From assembly GCF_030345795.1 (NCBI RefSeq), contig NZ_JAUALB010000001.1, forward strand, positions 496,001 through 560,000: a stretch of 64,000 nucleotides of DNA, read 5' to 3'. Shown here piece by piece: positions 20,185-29,905 of the stretch. The stretch is from Micromonospora sp. WMMA1363. Its GTDB lineage: Bacteria; Actinomycetota; Actinomycetes; Mycobacteriales; Micromonosporaceae. The notes beneath the pieces are model-generated. The model was not told where the DNA came from, did not search any database, and saw nothing but the letters and a program-made list of their open reading frames with translations. Both the position numbers and the translations under genes were made by a program. How positions within the stretch are numbered: position 1 is the stretch's first letter; each line of letters opens with the position of its first letter.

Positions 20185-20673
20185 TCAGGAGGCGAAGAAC
20201 GCCCGCGGATCGGCGACGAGCACACCGTGCTCGGTCAGCCGCTCGATCAGTCCGGACGGCGAGGCGTCGTAGACGATCGCCAGGGCGCGCAGGTCGTCGG
20301 CGCGGATCGACAGGACCCGTCCGTTGTAGTCCCCGCGCTGCTGCTGGATCGCCCGAGCGTACCGGGCGACGTAGGCGAGCTCCTCCGAGGCCTCGTCGTA
20401 GAGCCGCTCGAGGTCGAGCACGATCTTGCTGGTTGGCTCGTGGCGGACACCGCTGCCGTCGGGCAGCAGCTCGGAGACGGGAACGCGGTAGAAGTCGGCC
20501 AGCTCGGCGAGACGGGACACGGTGACGGCTCGGTCGCCGCGCTCGTACGAGCCGACCACCACGGCCTTCCACCGCCCGTTCGACTTCTCCTCCACGCCCT
20601 GCAGGGACAGGCCCTGCTGCTGGCGGATGGAGCGCAGGCGGGCGCCCAGCGACTTGGCGTACTCAGAGGGCAT
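20185..20673 (-). CDS. bldD: BldD, c-di-GMP-responsive developmental regulator
   Basis: The 162-residue protein is a Xre-type repressor of sporulation genes in filamentous actinomycetes. The helix-turn-helix domain covers about residues 8-70 (ARLRSIRQQQGLSLQGVEEK, GSYERGDRAVTVSRLAELAD). The C-terminal domain carries the c-di-GMP signature RGD at 113-115, eight residues, then R124-x-x-D127, which matches the known BldD motif. The ligand-dependent dimer should therefore be functional. It stands alone on the minus strand, convergent to nusB and divergent from pyrR. Its presence implies a morphologically differentiating host. Confidence 0.95.
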   Translation of the reverse strand: MPSEYAKSLGARLRSIRQQQGLSLQGVEEKSNGRWKAVVVGSYERGDRAVTVSRLAELADFYRVPVSELLPDGSGVRHEPTSKIVLDLERLYDEASEELAYVARYARAIQQQRGDYNGRVLSIRADDLRALAIVYDASPSGLIERLTEHGVLVADPRAFFAS

Positions 20674-20910
20674 TCGGACACTCCCAGTGCTGCTCGGGGT
20701 TCTCCCGTCGATCGCTACGGAGCGTGACGGTACGGGGATTGCGACAGCCGGTCAAGTGGTCGTGACCTTACCGTTGGGAGTGCTGCGGGAGTTGTCCCCA
20801 TTTCGTCGCCCTGAGCGCCGGGTCAGCGCCCGGCGACTGTCCGGGCCGTGACCACTGGTAACGTGGTCAGAGCCCCGGCCGGTCCCTGCGATTCGTGCCG
20901 GTCTTCCGAC

Positions 20911-20949
20911 GTCCTTTAACGACCCGTCCCGTGAGGCGGGAAAGGGGGT
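20911..20949 (+). promoter_or_regulatory. PyrR-binding leader RNA overlapping the pyrR ribosome binding site
   Basis: The leader shows the PyrR-binding stem-loop. CCTTT (20913-20917) pairs with AAAGG (20941-20945), and CCCG (20923-20926) with CGGG (20937-20940). The terminal loop holds the conserved purine-rich CGTGAGG. The 3' strand of the lower stem is the Shine-Dalgarno region AAAGGGGG, so UMP-bound PyrR should block ribosome access to pyrR and the genes coupled to it. This is translational control, as known for actinobacteria, not the transcription attenuation of Bacillus. A -10-like TAACGT lies at 20859-20864. Confidence 0.8.
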
Positions 20950-20954
20950 CCGCC

Positions 20955-21536
20955 GTGGCCTACTCACCGGCTGCCCGCTCGACGACCGCGCCGCAACCCT
21001 CGGTGAAGGTGATCCTCGCCAGTGCCGACGTGCAGCGCGTGGTCGACCGTATCGCCCACCAGATCCTGGAGAAGACCCAGGGCGCCCAGCACACCGTGCT
21101 GCTCGGCATCCCGACCCGAGGTGCGCCCCTCGCCCGGCGGCTCGCCGCCCGGATCAGCGCCTTCGAGGGGGTCGACGTCCCCGTCGGCGTGCTCGACATC
21201 ACCTTGTACCGCGACGACCTTCGCCAGCACGCCACCCGCGCGGTCGGGCCCACGGAGCTGCCTGTCGGCGGTATCGACGGCAAGCGGGTGGTCCTCGTTG
21301 ACGACGTGCTGTTCTCCGGCCGTACCGTGCGTGCCGCGCTCGACGCGCTGAACGACGTCGGCCGCCCCGCGTCGGTCCAGCTCGCCGTCCTGGTCGACCG
21401 CGGCCACCGCGAGCTGCCCATCCGCGCCGACTATGTCGGCAAGAACATCCCGACCTCGCTGGCCGAGAGCGTGAAGGTCACCCTCGCGGAGACCGACGGC
21501 ACGGACGAGGTCAAGCTTTTCGGGGGTGCCGCGTGA
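20955..21536 (+). CDS. pyrR: Bifunctional pyr operon regulator / uracil phosphoribosyltransferase
   Basis: The protein has the PRTase fold with the PRPP loop [21 protein letters not shown] and the N-terminal [22 protein letters not shown]. PyrR binds its own leader RNA when UMP is high and has uracil phosphoribosyltransferase activity. The GTG at 20955 sits six bases after AAAGGGGG. 193 residues fits the family. Its stop overlaps the GTG of the first of three junction repeats, which bridge to pyrB. Confidence 0.94.
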   Translation: MAYSPAARSTTAPQPSVKVILASADVQRVVDRIAHQILEKTQGAQHTVLLGIPTRGAPLARRLAARISAFEGVDVPVGVLDITLYRDDLRQHATRAVGPTELPVGGIDGKRVVLVDDVLFSGRTVRAALDALNDVGRPASVQLAVLVDRGHRELPIRADYVGKNIPTSLAESVKVTLAETDGTDEVKLFGGAA

Positions 21537-21686
21537 GCGCGAGGAGTGAGCTTGCGAGCCCCGCAGTCGCGAACGAGAGGTGGCGTCCGTGAGCGCGAGG
21601 AGTGAGCTTGCGAGCCCCGCAGTCGCGAACGAGAGGTGGCGTCCGTGAGCGCGAGGAGTGAGCTTGCGAGCCCCGCAGTCGCGAAC
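21533..21686 (+). repeat. Three tandem junction repeats between pyrR and pyrB
   Basis: Three copies of a 42-base core (starting GTGAGCGCGAGGAGTGAGC) begin at 21533, 21589 and 21645, a 56-base period. The first two units are 19-codon mini-ORFs ([19 protein letters not shown]) whose TGA overlaps the GTG of the next unit. The third runs in frame into pyrB ([20 protein letters not shown], then the pyrB start). A chain of GTGA overlaps thus links pyrR to pyrB without breaking translational coupling. The same core recurs at the end of argB; diverged copies lie in pyrC and before carA and argB. Confidence 0.9.
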
Positions 21687-21707
21687 GGAAGACCGGCAGA
21701 GCCCCGC

Positions 21708-22634
21708 ATGATCCGTCACCTGCTTTCCGGCGCGGATCTGGACGCCGCCACCGCGACCCGGATCCTGGACACCGCCGCCGAGATGGCCACCGTCGCCGGG
21801 CGTGAGGTCAAGAAGCTGCCTGCGCTGCGCGGCCGGACCGTGGTGAATCTCTTCTACGAGGACTCCACCCGCACCCGGATCTCGTTCGAGGCCGCCGCCA
21901 AGCGGCTCAGCGCCGACGTGATCAACTTTTCGGCGAAGGGCTCCAGCGTTGCCAAGGGGGAGAGCCTGAAGGACACCGCGCTGACCCTCCAGGCGATGGG
22001 TGCCGACGCTGTCGTCGTCCGGCATCCCGCTTCCGGAGCGCCGCACCGGCTCGCCGACTGGGTCGACGGCTCGGTGGTCAACGCCGGCGACGGCACCCAC
22101 GAGCACCCGACCCAGGCGCTGCTCGACGCGTACACGATGCGTTCCCGGTTGGGTCGGCTCGCCGGTCTCTCGGTCGCGGTGGTCGGGGACGTGTTGCACA
22201 GCCGGGTCGCCCGCTCCAACGTCCTACTGCTGTCCACCCTCGGCGCGAAGGTCACCCTGGTCGGCCCGCCGACACTCATCCCGGTGGACATCGCGGCGGC
22301 GCTCGCACCCGGCACCGACGTCTCGTATGACCTGGACGCGGTGCTTCCGCACTCGGACGTGGTGATCATGCTGCGGGTGCAGCGTGAGCGGATGAGTGAC
22401 TCCTACTTCCCGTCCGCCCGCGAGTACGCCCGCCGCTACGGCCTCGACGGCCCGCGCATGCGCCGGCTGCCCGAGCACTCGATCGTCATGCATCCCGGCC
22501 CGATGAACCGGGGCATGGAGATCACGCCAGAGGTGGCCGACTCGCCCCGCTCCACCATCGTCGAACAGGTCGCCAACGGCGTTTCTGTCCGGATGGCCGT
22601 CCTCTATCTGCTGCTCGGAGGGAGCAACCGGTGA
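21708..22634 (+). CDS. pyrB: Aspartate carbamoyltransferase, catalytic chain
   Basis: It joins carbamoyl phosphate to aspartate, the first committed pyrimidine step. The carbamoyl-phosphate loop [18 protein letters not shown] and the HPTQALLD motif (in [13 protein letters not shown]) are intact, as is [13 protein letters not shown] near the C-terminus. ATG at 21708 gives the family-like start [11 protein letters not shown] (308 residues). An in-frame GTG at 21645 inside the third junction repeat would add 21 residues and has a better-placed purine-rich stretch upstream, so an N-terminally extended form is possible. The stop overlaps pyrC by four bases. Confidence 0.94.
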   Translation: MIRHLLSGADLDAATATRILDTAAEMATVAGREVKKLPALRGRTVVNLFYEDSTRTRISFEAAAKRLSADVINFSAKGSSVAKGESLKDTALTLQAMGADAVVVRHPASGAPHRLADWVDGSVVNAGDGTHEHPTQALLDAYTMRSRLGRLAGLSVAVVGDVLHSRVARSNVLLLSTLGAKVTLVGPPTLIPVDIAAALAPGTDVSYDLDAVLPHSDVVIMLRVQRERMSDSYFPSAREYARRYGLDGPRMRRLPEHSIVMHPGPMNRGMEITPEVADSPRSTIVEQVANGVSVRMAVLYLLLGGSNR

Positions 22635-23962
22635 CCGCGTACCTGATCACCAACGTGAGTGTCGTCGGCGCCGAGCCGACCGACCTGCTGATCCGCGACG
22701 GTGTCGTGACCGGGACCGGCGCGGGCATCGTCGCGCCGGACGCCACCGTGGTCGACGGCACCGGCCTGGTCGCTCTGCCCGGCCTGGTCGACCTACACAC
22801 CCACCTGCGCGAGCCGGGCCGAGAGGACGCCGAAACGGTCGAGACCGGCTCGCGGGCGGCGGCGCTGGGCGGCTACACGGCGGTGTGCGCGATGGCGAAC
22901 ACCTCGCCGGTGGCCGACACCGCCGGAGTGGTGGAGCAGGTCTGGCGGCTGGGCCGGGAGGCCGGGTTGGTCGACGTGCAACCGATCGGCGCGGTCACCG
23001 TCGGCCTCGCCGGCGAGTACCTGGCCGAGTTGGGCGCGATGGCCGATTCCGCCGCCCAGGTAAGGATCTTCTCCGACGACGGGCACTGCGTCGCCGACCC
23101 GAAGCTGATGCGCCGGGCCCTGGAGTACGTCAAGGCGTTCGACGGCATCATCGCCCAGCACGCCGAGGAGCCCCGGCTCACCGAGGGCGCGCAGATGCAC
23201 GAGGGTGAGGTGTCCACCCGCCTCGGCCTGACCGGCTGGCCGGCGGTCGCCGAGGAGGCGATCATCGCTCGGGACGTGCTGCTCGCCGAGCACGTGGGCA
23301 GCCGGTTGCACATCTGCCACGTCTCCACCGCGGGTAGCGTCGAGGTGCTGCGCCAGGCGAAGGCGCGGGGTGTGCGGGTCACCGCCGAGGTGACCCCGCA
23401 CCACCTGCTACTCACCGACGAGGTCGTGGGCGGGAGGGGCGAGCTGGCGAGCCCCGCGCTCGCGAAGGACTGGAGCCCCACAGGCGCCTACGACCCGGTG
23501 TACAAGGTCAACCCACCGCTGCGCACCGGCGTCGACATCGCCGCGCTGCGCACCGCGCTGGCCGAGGGCGTGATCGACATCGTCGCCACCGACCACGCCC
23601 CGCACGCCGTGGAGGACAAGGAGTGCGAGTGGGCGTACGCCCGGCCGGGCATGCTCGGCCTGGAGACGGCGCTGTCGATCATGCTGGACGTGCTCGGCCC
23701 GCAGTGGGATCTCATCGCCGAGCGGATGTCCCGCGCCCCGGCCCGGATCGCCGGCCTGGCCGACCACGGCCACGATCCGGCACCCGGCGCGCCGGCCAAC
23801 CTGACCCTGGTGGATCCGGCCGCCCGCCGCGCGATCGAGCCGGCGGAGTCGGCCAGCCGAAGCCGCAACACACCGTACGCCCGGATGACGCTGCCGGGTC
23901 GCATCGTGGCGACCTTCCTGCGCGGCGAGCCGACGGTCCTGGACGGAAAGGCTGTCAAGTGA
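22631..23962 (+). CDS. pyrC: Dihydroorotase with an in-frame repeat insertion
   Basis: It closes carbamoyl aspartate to dihydroorotate. The metal-binding [10 protein letters not shown] is near residues 54-63, [10 protein letters not shown] lies in the middle, and the catalytic Asp sits in ATDHAPHA. At 443 residues it is slightly long, because about 20 residues ([17 protein letters not shown] and neighbours) lie between HHLLLTDE and [12 protein letters not shown], where other actinobacterial enzymes have only a short link. That DNA matches the pyrR-pyrB junction repeat. All recognisable catalytic residues remain, so activity is likely. GTG start and GTGA overlap with pyrB. Confidence 0.93.
   Translation: MTAYLITNVSVVGAEPTDLLIRDGVVTGTGAGIVAPDATVVDGTGLVALPGLVDLHTHLREPGREDAETVETGSRAAALGGYTAVCAMANTSPVADTAGVVEQVWRLGREAGLVDVQPIGAVTVGLAGEYLAELGAMADSAAQVRIFSDDGHCVADPKLMRRALEYVKAFDGIIAQHAEEPRLTEGAQMHEGEVSTRLGLTGWPAVAEEAIIARDVLLAEHVGSRLHICHVSTAGSVEVLRQAKARGVRVTAEVTPHHLLLTDEVVGGRGELASPALAKDWSPTGAYDPVYKVNPPLRTGVDIAALRTALAEGVIDIVATDHAPHAVEDKECEWAYARPGMLGLETALSIMLDVLGPQWDLIAERMSRAPARIAGLADHGHDPAPGAPANLTLVDPAARRAIEPAESASRSRNTPYARMTLPGRIVATFLRGEPTVLDGKAVK
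23426..23469 (+). repeat. Junction-repeat copy inserted in frame within pyrC
   Basis: About 35 of 44 bases match the pyrR-pyrB repeat core, and the stretch GCGAGCCCCGC is identical. It is read in the same frame as the other copies ([14 protein letters not shown] beside [14 protein letters not shown]) and begins at codon 266 of pyrC. Confidence 0.75.
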
Positions 23963-24021
23963 GCGCGAGGAGCGTAGCGCGGCGGGGTACCGCAGTCGCG
24001 AACGAAAGGCGGGCACGGTAA
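23959..24021 (+). repeat. Diverged junction repeat between pyrC and carA
   Basis: It starts on the GTGA overlap with the pyrC stop and encodes [20 protein letters not shown] before a TAA directly abutting the carA ATG. The ends match the other copies (GTGAGCGCGAGGAG and GCAGTCGCGAACGA), while the middle differs. Its final part shares GGGCACGG with the copy before argB. Confidence 0.8.
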
Positions 24022-25167
24022 ATGGGCAGGCGCAGGCCCGCGATCCTCGTTCTCGAGGACGGGCGCACGTTCCACGGCGAGGCGTACGGCAGCGTCGGGG
24101 AGACCTTTGGCGAGGCCGTCTTCAACACCGGTATGACCGGCTACCAGGAGACCCTCACGGACCCGTCATACCATCGGCAGGTGGTGGTGCAGACCGCGCC
24201 CCACATCGGCAACACCGGCGTCAACGGTGAGGACGACGAGTCCAGCCGGATCTGGGTCGCCGGGTACGTGGTCCGCGACCCTGCGCGGGTCGGCTCGAAC
24301 TGGCGTGCCACCGGCGGCCTTGAGGACCGGCTGGCCGCCGAGGGTGTGGCCGGCATCAGCGGCGTCGACACCCGGGCGCTGACCCGACACCTGCGTGAGC
24401 ACGGCGCGATGCGGGTCGGCGTGTCCAGCGTCGAGACCGACCCGCGGGCGTTGCTGGCCCGGGTTCACGGGTCGCCGCAGATGGTGGGCGCGGACCTCTC
24501 CGCCGAGGTGACCACCCCGAAGCCGTACGTGGTCGATGCGGTGGGCACCCACCGGTTCACGGTCGCGGCCCTCGACCTGGGCATCAAGCGCAACGTGCCC
24601 CGGCGGCTCGCCGCGCGCGGCGTCACCACCCATGTGCTGCCCGTCCACTCGACCGTGGATGACCTGCTCGCCACCGGTGCCGACGCGGTCTTCTTCTCGC
24701 CCGGCCCGGGTGACCCGGGCACCGCCGACGGGCCGGTTGCGCTTGCTCGCGAGGTGCTGACCCGCGAGGTGCCGTTGTTCGGCATCTGCTTCGGGAGCCA
24801 GATCCTCGGCCGGGCGCTCGGCTTCGGCACGTACAAGCTGGGCTACGGCCACCGCGGCATCAACCAGCCGGTGCTCGACCGCGCCACCGGCAAGGTCGAG
24901 GTGACCAGCCACAATCACGGCTTCGCGGTCGCCTTCCCCGGCACCGAGCCGGGTGCCGTCGTGCCGAACCAGGTGATCGACACCGAGTTCGGGGGCGTCG
25001 AGGTCTCCCACGTGTGCCTCAACGACAACGTGGTCGAGGGGCTGCGGGCGAAGGACGTGCCCGCCTTCACCGTCCAGTACCACCCGGAGGCGGCGGCCGG
25101 TCCGCACGACGCGGACTACCTCTTCGACCGCTTCGCCGAGCTTATCGAAGGCGGGAAGAATGCCTAA
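24022..25167 (+). CDS. carA: Carbamoyl-phosphate synthase small (glutaminase) subunit
   Basis: It hydrolyses glutamine and channels ammonia to CarB. The N-terminal CarA-specific domain ([20 protein letters not shown]) is followed by a class I glutamine amidotransferase domain with the nucleophile in [10 protein letters not shown] and the His/Glu pair in YHPEAAAGP. 381 residues is normal. The ATG immediately follows the TAA of the upstream repeat mini-ORF, so ribosomes could reinitiate there. It overlaps carB by eight bases. Confidence 0.95.
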   Translation: MGRRRPAILVLEDGRTFHGEAYGSVGETFGEAVFNTGMTGYQETLTDPSYHRQVVVQTAPHIGNTGVNGEDDESSRIWVAGYVVRDPARVGSNWRATGGLEDRLAAEGVAGISGVDTRALTRHLREHGAMRVGVSSVETDPRALLARVHGSPQMVGADLSAEVTTPKPYVVDAVGTHRFTVAALDLGIKRNVPRRLAARGVTTHVLPVHSTVDDLLATGADAVFFSPGPGDPGTADGPVALAREVLTREVPLFGICFGSQILGRALGFGTYKLGYGHRGINQPVLDRATGKVEVTSHNHGFAVAFPGTEPGAVVPNQVIDTEFGGVEVSHVCLNDNVVEGLRAKDVPAFTVQYHPEAAAGPHDADYLFDRFAELIEGGKNA

Positions 25168-28100
25168 GCGGACCGACCTGAAGCACGTCCTGGTGATCGG
25201 CTCCGGGCCGATCGTGATCGGGCAGGCCTGCGAGTTCGACTACTCCGGCACCCAGGCGTGCCGGGTGCTGCGCAGCGAGGGGATCCGGGTCAGCCTGGTC
25301 AACTCGAACCCCGCGACGATCATGACCGACCCGGAGTTCGCCGACGCCACCTACGTCGAGCCGATCACCCCGGAGTTCGTCGAACTGGTCATCGCGAAGG
25401 AGCGTCCGGACGCGGTGCTGCCCACCCTGGGCGGCCAGACGGCACTCAACACGGCTGTCGCGCTGCACGAGGCCGGTGTGCTGGAGAAGTACGGCGTCGA
25501 GCTGATCGGTGCCGACATCGACGCGATTCGGCGGGGTGAGGACCGGCAGCTGTTCAAGGACATCGTCGTCAGGGCGGGCGCCCGGATCGGTGTGCAGGAT
25601 CCGGCCGCGCTGGTGCCCCGCTCCCGGGTCTGCCACTCGATGGACGAGGTCCGCGACACCGTCGGTGAGCTGGGCCTGCCGGTGGTGATCCGGCCCTCGT
25701 TCACGATGGGCGGCCTCGGCTCCGGCATGGCGCACACCGACGGGGACCTGGCGCGCATCGCCGGCGCCGGCCTGGCCGCCAGTCCGGTGCACGAGGTACT
25801 CATCGAGGAGAGCGTGCTCGGCTGGAAGGAGTACGAACTCGAGCTCATGCGGGACCGGCACGACAACGTGGTGGTGGTCTGCTCGATCGAGAATGTCGAC
25901 CCGATGGGCGTGCACACCGGCGACAGCGTCACCGTGGCGCCGGCCATGACGCTCACCGACCGGGAGTACCAGCGCCTGCGCGACCTGGGCATCGCGGTGC
26001 TGCGCGAGGTCGGCGTGGACACCGGTGGCTGTAACATCCAGTTCGCGGTGAACCCGGCCGACGGTCGGATCGTTGTGATCGAGATGAACCCACGGGTGTC
26101 CCGCTCGTCGGCGCTCGCGTCGAAGGCGACCGGCTTCCCGATCGCGAAGATCGCCGCGAGGCTCGCCATCGGCTACACCCTCGACGAGATCCCCAATGAC
26201 ATCACGGGCAAGACCCCGGCGGCGTTCGAGCCGGCCCTGGATTACGTGGTGGTGAAGATCCCCCGGTTCGCGTTCGAGAAGTTCCCCGGCGCGGACCCGG
26301 AGCTGACCACCACGATGAAGTCCGTCGGCGAGGCGATGAGCCTGGGCCGCAACTTCACCGAGGCGCTCAACAAGGCGATGCGCTCGATGGAGACGAAGGC
26401 AGGCGGATTCTGGACGGTGCCGGATTCGGTCGTCGCTGCCGCGACGGGCGCCGGCCCGGCGGGCGCGACGAAGGAGGACACCCTCGCCGCCCTGCGGGTG
26501 CCGCACGACGGGCGGCTCTACACCGTCGAGCGGGCGCTGCGGCTGGGCGCGTCGGTCGCCGAGGTCGGCGCCGCGTCCGGCGGCATGGACCCGTGGTTCC
26601 TGGACCAGATCGCCGGCCTGGTGGAGCTGCGTGCCGAGATTGTCGACGCCCCGGTGCTCGACGTCGACCTGCTACGCCGCGCCAAGCGGGCCGGCCTGTC
26701 CGACCGGCAGCTCGCCGCGCTGCGTCCGGAGTTGGCGGCAGAGGACGGCGTCCGGACCCTGCGGCACCGGCTGGGTGTCCGGCCGGTCTACAAGACGGTG
26801 GACACCTGCGCCGCCGAGTTCGCGGCGACGACCCCGTACCACTATTCGTCGTATGACACGGAGACCGAGGTGCGCGGGTCGGACCGGCCCAAGGTGCTGA
26901 TCCTCGGGTCGGGGCCGAACCGGATCGGGCAGGGCATCGAGTTCGACTACTCCTGCGTGCACGCGGTGATGGCGCTGCGGGACGTCGGCTTCGAGACCGT
27001 CATGGTCAACTGCAACCCGGAGACTGTCTCCACCGACTACGACACCGCCGACCGACTCTACTTCGAACCGTTGACCTTCGAGGACGTCCTGGAGGTGTGG
27101 CACGCCGAGCACTCCTCCGGGCGGGCGGCCGGCGGCCCGGGTGTGGTCGGGGTGATCGTGCAGCTCGGCGGGCAGACCCCGCTGGGCTTGGCGCAGCGGC
27201 TCAAGGATGCCGGCGTGCCGGTGGTCGGCACCTCCCCGGAGTCGATCCACCTGGCCGAGGAGCGGGGCGCCTTCGGTTCCCTGCTGGCGCGGGTCGGGCT
27301 GCGCGCTCCGGCGCACGGCACCGCCACCTCGTACGACGAGGCGAAGGCGATCGCCGAGGAGATCGGCTACCCGGTGCTGGTCCGCCCCTCGTACGTGCTC
27401 GGCGGGCGCGGCATGGAGATCGTGTACGACGACTCGACGCTGCGCGGCTACATCGGCCGGGCCACCGACATCTCACCGGACCACCCGGTCCTGGTGGACC
27501 GCTTCCTCGACGACGCGATCGAGATTGACGTGGACGCGCTCTGCGACGCCGACGGTGACGTCTACCTTGGCGGCGTGATGGAACACATCGAGGAGGCCGG
27601 CATCCACTCCGGTGACTCGTCCTGTGCGCTGCCGCCGATCACCCTCGCCGGCTCGCACGTCGCCCAGGTTCGTCGGTACACGGAGGCGATCGCCCGGGGC
27701 GTCGGCGTGCGCGGCCTGCTCAATGTGCAGTACGCGCTCAAGGACGACCAGTTGTGGGTGTTGGAGGCGAATCCACGCGCGTCGCGGACCGTTCCGTTCG
27801 TGTCCAAGGCGACGGCGGTGCCGCTGGCGAAGGCGGCGGCCCGGATCGCCCTCGGCGCCACCATCGCCGAGCTGCGCGCCGAGGGGCTGCTCCCGCCGAG
27901 CGGGGACGGTGGCTCGTTGCCGCCGGACGCGCCGATCGCGGTCAAGGAGGCGGTACTGCCGTTCAAGCGGTTCCGCACGCCGACCGGTAAGGGGATCGAC
28001 TCGCTGCTCGGCCCGGAGATGAAATCCACCGGCGAGGTGATGGGCATCGACACGGCCTTTGGGCATGCCTTCGCCAAGTCGCAGTCCGCCGCGTACGGCT

Positions 28101-28537
28101 CGCTGCCGACCGCCGGCAAGATCTTCGTCTCGGTGGCCAACCGCGACAAGCGCGGGATGATCTTCCCGATCAAGCGCCTGGCCGATCTGGGCTTCGAGAT
28201 CATCGCGACCGCCGGCACCGCCGAGGTGTTGCGTCGGCACGGCATCGCCTGCGAGCAGATCCGCAAGCACTACGAGTCCGGCGCGGGCGAGGACGCGGTG
28301 TCGATGATCCTGGGCGGCGACGTGGTGCTGGTGGTCAACACCCCGCAGGGCTCCGGTGCCAGCGCCCGCTCCGACGGGTACGAGATCCGCAGCGCCGCGG
28401 TCACCGCGGACATCCCCTGTGTCACCACGGTCCCTGGCGCCGCGGCTGCGGTGATGGGCATCGAGGCGCACATCCGTGGCGACGTGCAGGTCCGGCCCCT
28501 GCAGGACCTGCACGCGACCCTGCGGGCGCCCCGGTGA
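25160..28537 (+). CDS. carB: Carbamoyl-phosphate synthase large subunit
   Basis: It makes carbamoyl phosphate from bicarbonate, ammonia and two ATP, for both pyrimidine and arginine synthesis; the arg genes lie further along this window. Two homologous ATP-grasp halves are visible, each opening with a GSGP motif ([18 protein letters not shown] and [19 protein letters not shown]). The C-terminal allosteric MGS-like domain follows ([20 protein letters not shown]). 1125 residues is within the family range. The start overlaps carA by eight bases. Confidence 0.97.
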   Translation: MPKRTDLKHVLVIGSGPIVIGQACEFDYSGTQACRVLRSEGIRVSLVNSNPATIMTDPEFADATYVEPITPEFVELVIAKERPDAVLPTLGGQTALNTAVALHEAGVLEKYGVELIGADIDAIRRGEDRQLFKDIVVRAGARIGVQDPAALVPRSRVCHSMDEVRDTVGELGLPVVIRPSFTMGGLGSGMAHTDGDLARIAGAGLAASPVHEVLIEESVLGWKEYELELMRDRHDNVVVVCSIENVDPMGVHTGDSVTVAPAMTLTDREYQRLRDLGIAVLREVGVDTGGCNIQFAVNPADGRIVVIEMNPRVSRSSALASKATGFPIAKIAARLAIGYTLDEIPNDITGKTPAAFEPALDYVVVKIPRFAFEKFPGADPELTTTMKSVGEAMSLGRNFTEALNKAMRSMETKAGGFWTVPDSVVAAATGAGPAGATKEDTLAALRVPHDGRLYTVERALRLGASVAEVGAASGGMDPWFLDQIAGLVELRAEIVDAPVLDVDLLRRAKRAGLSDRQLAALRPELAAEDGVRTLRHRLGVRPVYKTVDTCAAEFAATTPYHYSSYDTETEVRGSDRPKVLILGSGPNRIGQGIEFDYSCVHAVMALRDVGFETVMVNCNPETVSTDYDTADRLYFEPLTFEDVLEVWHAEHSSGRAAGGPGVVGVIVQLGGQTPLGLAQRLKDAGVPVVGTSPESIHLAEERGAFGSLLARVGLRAPAHGTATSYDEAKAIAEEIGYPVLVRPSYVLGGRGMEIVYDDSTLRGYIGRATDISPDHPVLVDRFLDDAIEIDVDALCDADGDVYLGGVMEHIEEAGIHSGDSSCALPPITLAGSHVAQVRRYTEAIARGVGVRGLLNVQYALKDDQLWVLEANPRASRTVPFVSKATAVPLAKAAARIALGATIAELRAEGLLPPSGDGGSLPPDAPIAVKEAVLPFKRFRTPTGKGIDSLLGPEMKSTGEVMGIDTAFGHAFAKSQSAAYGSLPTAGKIFVSVANRDKRGMIFPIKRLADLGFEIIATAGTAEVLRRHGIACEQIRKHYESGAGEDAVSMILGGDVVLVVNTPQGSGASARSDGYEIRSAAVTADIPCVTTVPGAAAAVMGIEAHIRGDVQVRPLQDLHATLRAPR

Positions 28538-28645
28538 CCGGCCGACCACCCGCACCCCGTCGTCTCGCAGCGACCGGTGGGCCGCCGGTTCCCCGGCGCC
28601 TGTCACCTCCGTGGCCGAGCCGGTGATCTGGTGGGGAGGTCGGCG

Positions 28646-29683
28646 GTGATCTTCGAGCGGGTTGTGCGGCCGATGCTGTTCCGGGTCGGAGGTGGCGACG
28701 CGGAGGCAGCGCACGAGTTCGCGCTGCGGCGGCTCGCGGGCCTGTCCCGGATGCCGGCGGCGCTGGCGGCGGTGCGGGCGCGGTACGCCGTGCGGGCGCC
28801 GCGGACGGTGTTCGGTGTCCGGTTTCCGAACCCGGTCGGGCTGGCCGCCGGGATGGACAAGGACGGTGTGGCGTTGCCGGCGTGGCCGGCGCTGGGCTTC
28901 GGGTTCGTCGAGGTCGGCACGGTGACCGCGCGTCCGCAGCCGGGCAACGACCGGCCGCGGCTGTTCCGGCTGCGCGACAGCGAGGCCGTGGTGAACGGGA
29001 TGGGCTTCAACAACGCCGGCGCCGAGGCCCTCGCGGCCCGGCTGGCGGCGTTGCCCCGCCCGATCGGCGTGCCGCTGGGCATCTCCCTCGGCAAGTCCAA
29101 GGTCACTCCGCTGGCGGAGGCGGTCGAGGACTATCGGGCGTCGTATCGCGTGTTGCGGGCCCACGGCGACTACTTCGCCGTGAACGTCTCCTCTCCGAAC
29201 ACGCCGGGTCTGCGGTCGTTGCAGGACCGGACGCACCTCGACGCGTTGTTGGCGGCCCTCGTCGGGGAGAAGCCGGTGCTGGTCAAGATCGCGCCGGACC
29301 TCACCGAGCCGGCGATCGCCGAGCTGCTGGAGGTCTGCCTGGCCCGGGGCGCGGCCGGGGTGATCGCCACCAACACCACCCTGGCCCGCGACGGGCTGGC
29401 CCCGGTCGACCAGGCGCGGGGGGCGCTGACCGGTGGCATGTCCGGCCGCCCGCTGGCCGCCCGGGCCCGCGAGGTGGTCGCGTTCGTGCACCGGGAGACC
29501 GGCGGCCGGCTGCCGATCGTCGGCGTCGGCGGCATCGTCGACCCGGATGACGCGGCGCGGATGATGGACGCCGGGGCGTCCCTGGTCCAGCTTTTCACCG
29601 GTTTCATCTATCGAGGCCCGGCGCTGGTCCGCGCCGCGGCCCGCACGGCCGCCGCCGCGCCCGGGAAGGTCCCGTCGCGGTGA
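28646..29683 (+). CDS. pyrD: Dihydroorotate dehydrogenase, quinone-dependent (class 2)
   Basis: It oxidises dihydroorotate to orotate with FMN, passing electrons to menaquinone at the membrane. The N-terminal helical segment ([13 protein letters not shown]) is the class 2 membrane-association extension. [15 protein letters not shown], the catalytic Ser region [19 protein letters not shown] and [12 protein letters not shown] are all present. The GTG at 28646 has GGGGAGG about six bases upstream; the frame opens earlier but without support. 345 residues. It ends the contiguous pyr block; the 222-base gap before bioA includes a pyrimidine-rich patch (29770-29830). Confidence 0.94.
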   Translation: MIFERVVRPMLFRVGGGDAEAAHEFALRRLAGLSRMPAALAAVRARYAVRAPRTVFGVRFPNPVGLAAGMDKDGVALPAWPALGFGFVEVGTVTARPQPGNDRPRLFRLRDSEAVVNGMGFNNAGAEALAARLAALPRPIGVPLGISLGKSKVTPLAEAVEDYRASYRVLRAHGDYFAVNVSSPNTPGLRSLQDRTHLDALLAALVGEKPVLVKIAPDLTEPAIAELLEVCLARGAAGVIATNTTLARDGLAPVDQARGALTGGMSGRPLAARAREVVAFVHRETGGRLPIVGVGGIVDPDDAARMMDAGASLVQLFTGFIYRGPALVRAAARTAAAAPGKVPSR

Positions 29684-29905
29684 GGCGCCGGGCCGGAGCG
29701 GATCCACCGGCGGTACCCGGTCCGCCGGTGCGGCCTGGGCCGGGGGACTTCCGGCCCGGGACGAACTCCCGTGCTGTGTCCTCTGCTCTGCTTCACCCAC
29801 ACACCGCGCTGACGCCCTTTCTGAGCGTGTAGCGGTACGCGGAGCGAAGGTGGCGGGATGGCGAGGCCCCGGCGCCACGACCCGGGTGGGCAGGAAGGAG
29901 CTCAG

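Noticed and set aside
21533..21686. CRISPR array at the pyrR-pyrB repeats
   Set aside because: The spacers between cores are nearly identical (14 bases), not unique sequences, and the units are translated and contiguous with gene ends. No cas genes are present.
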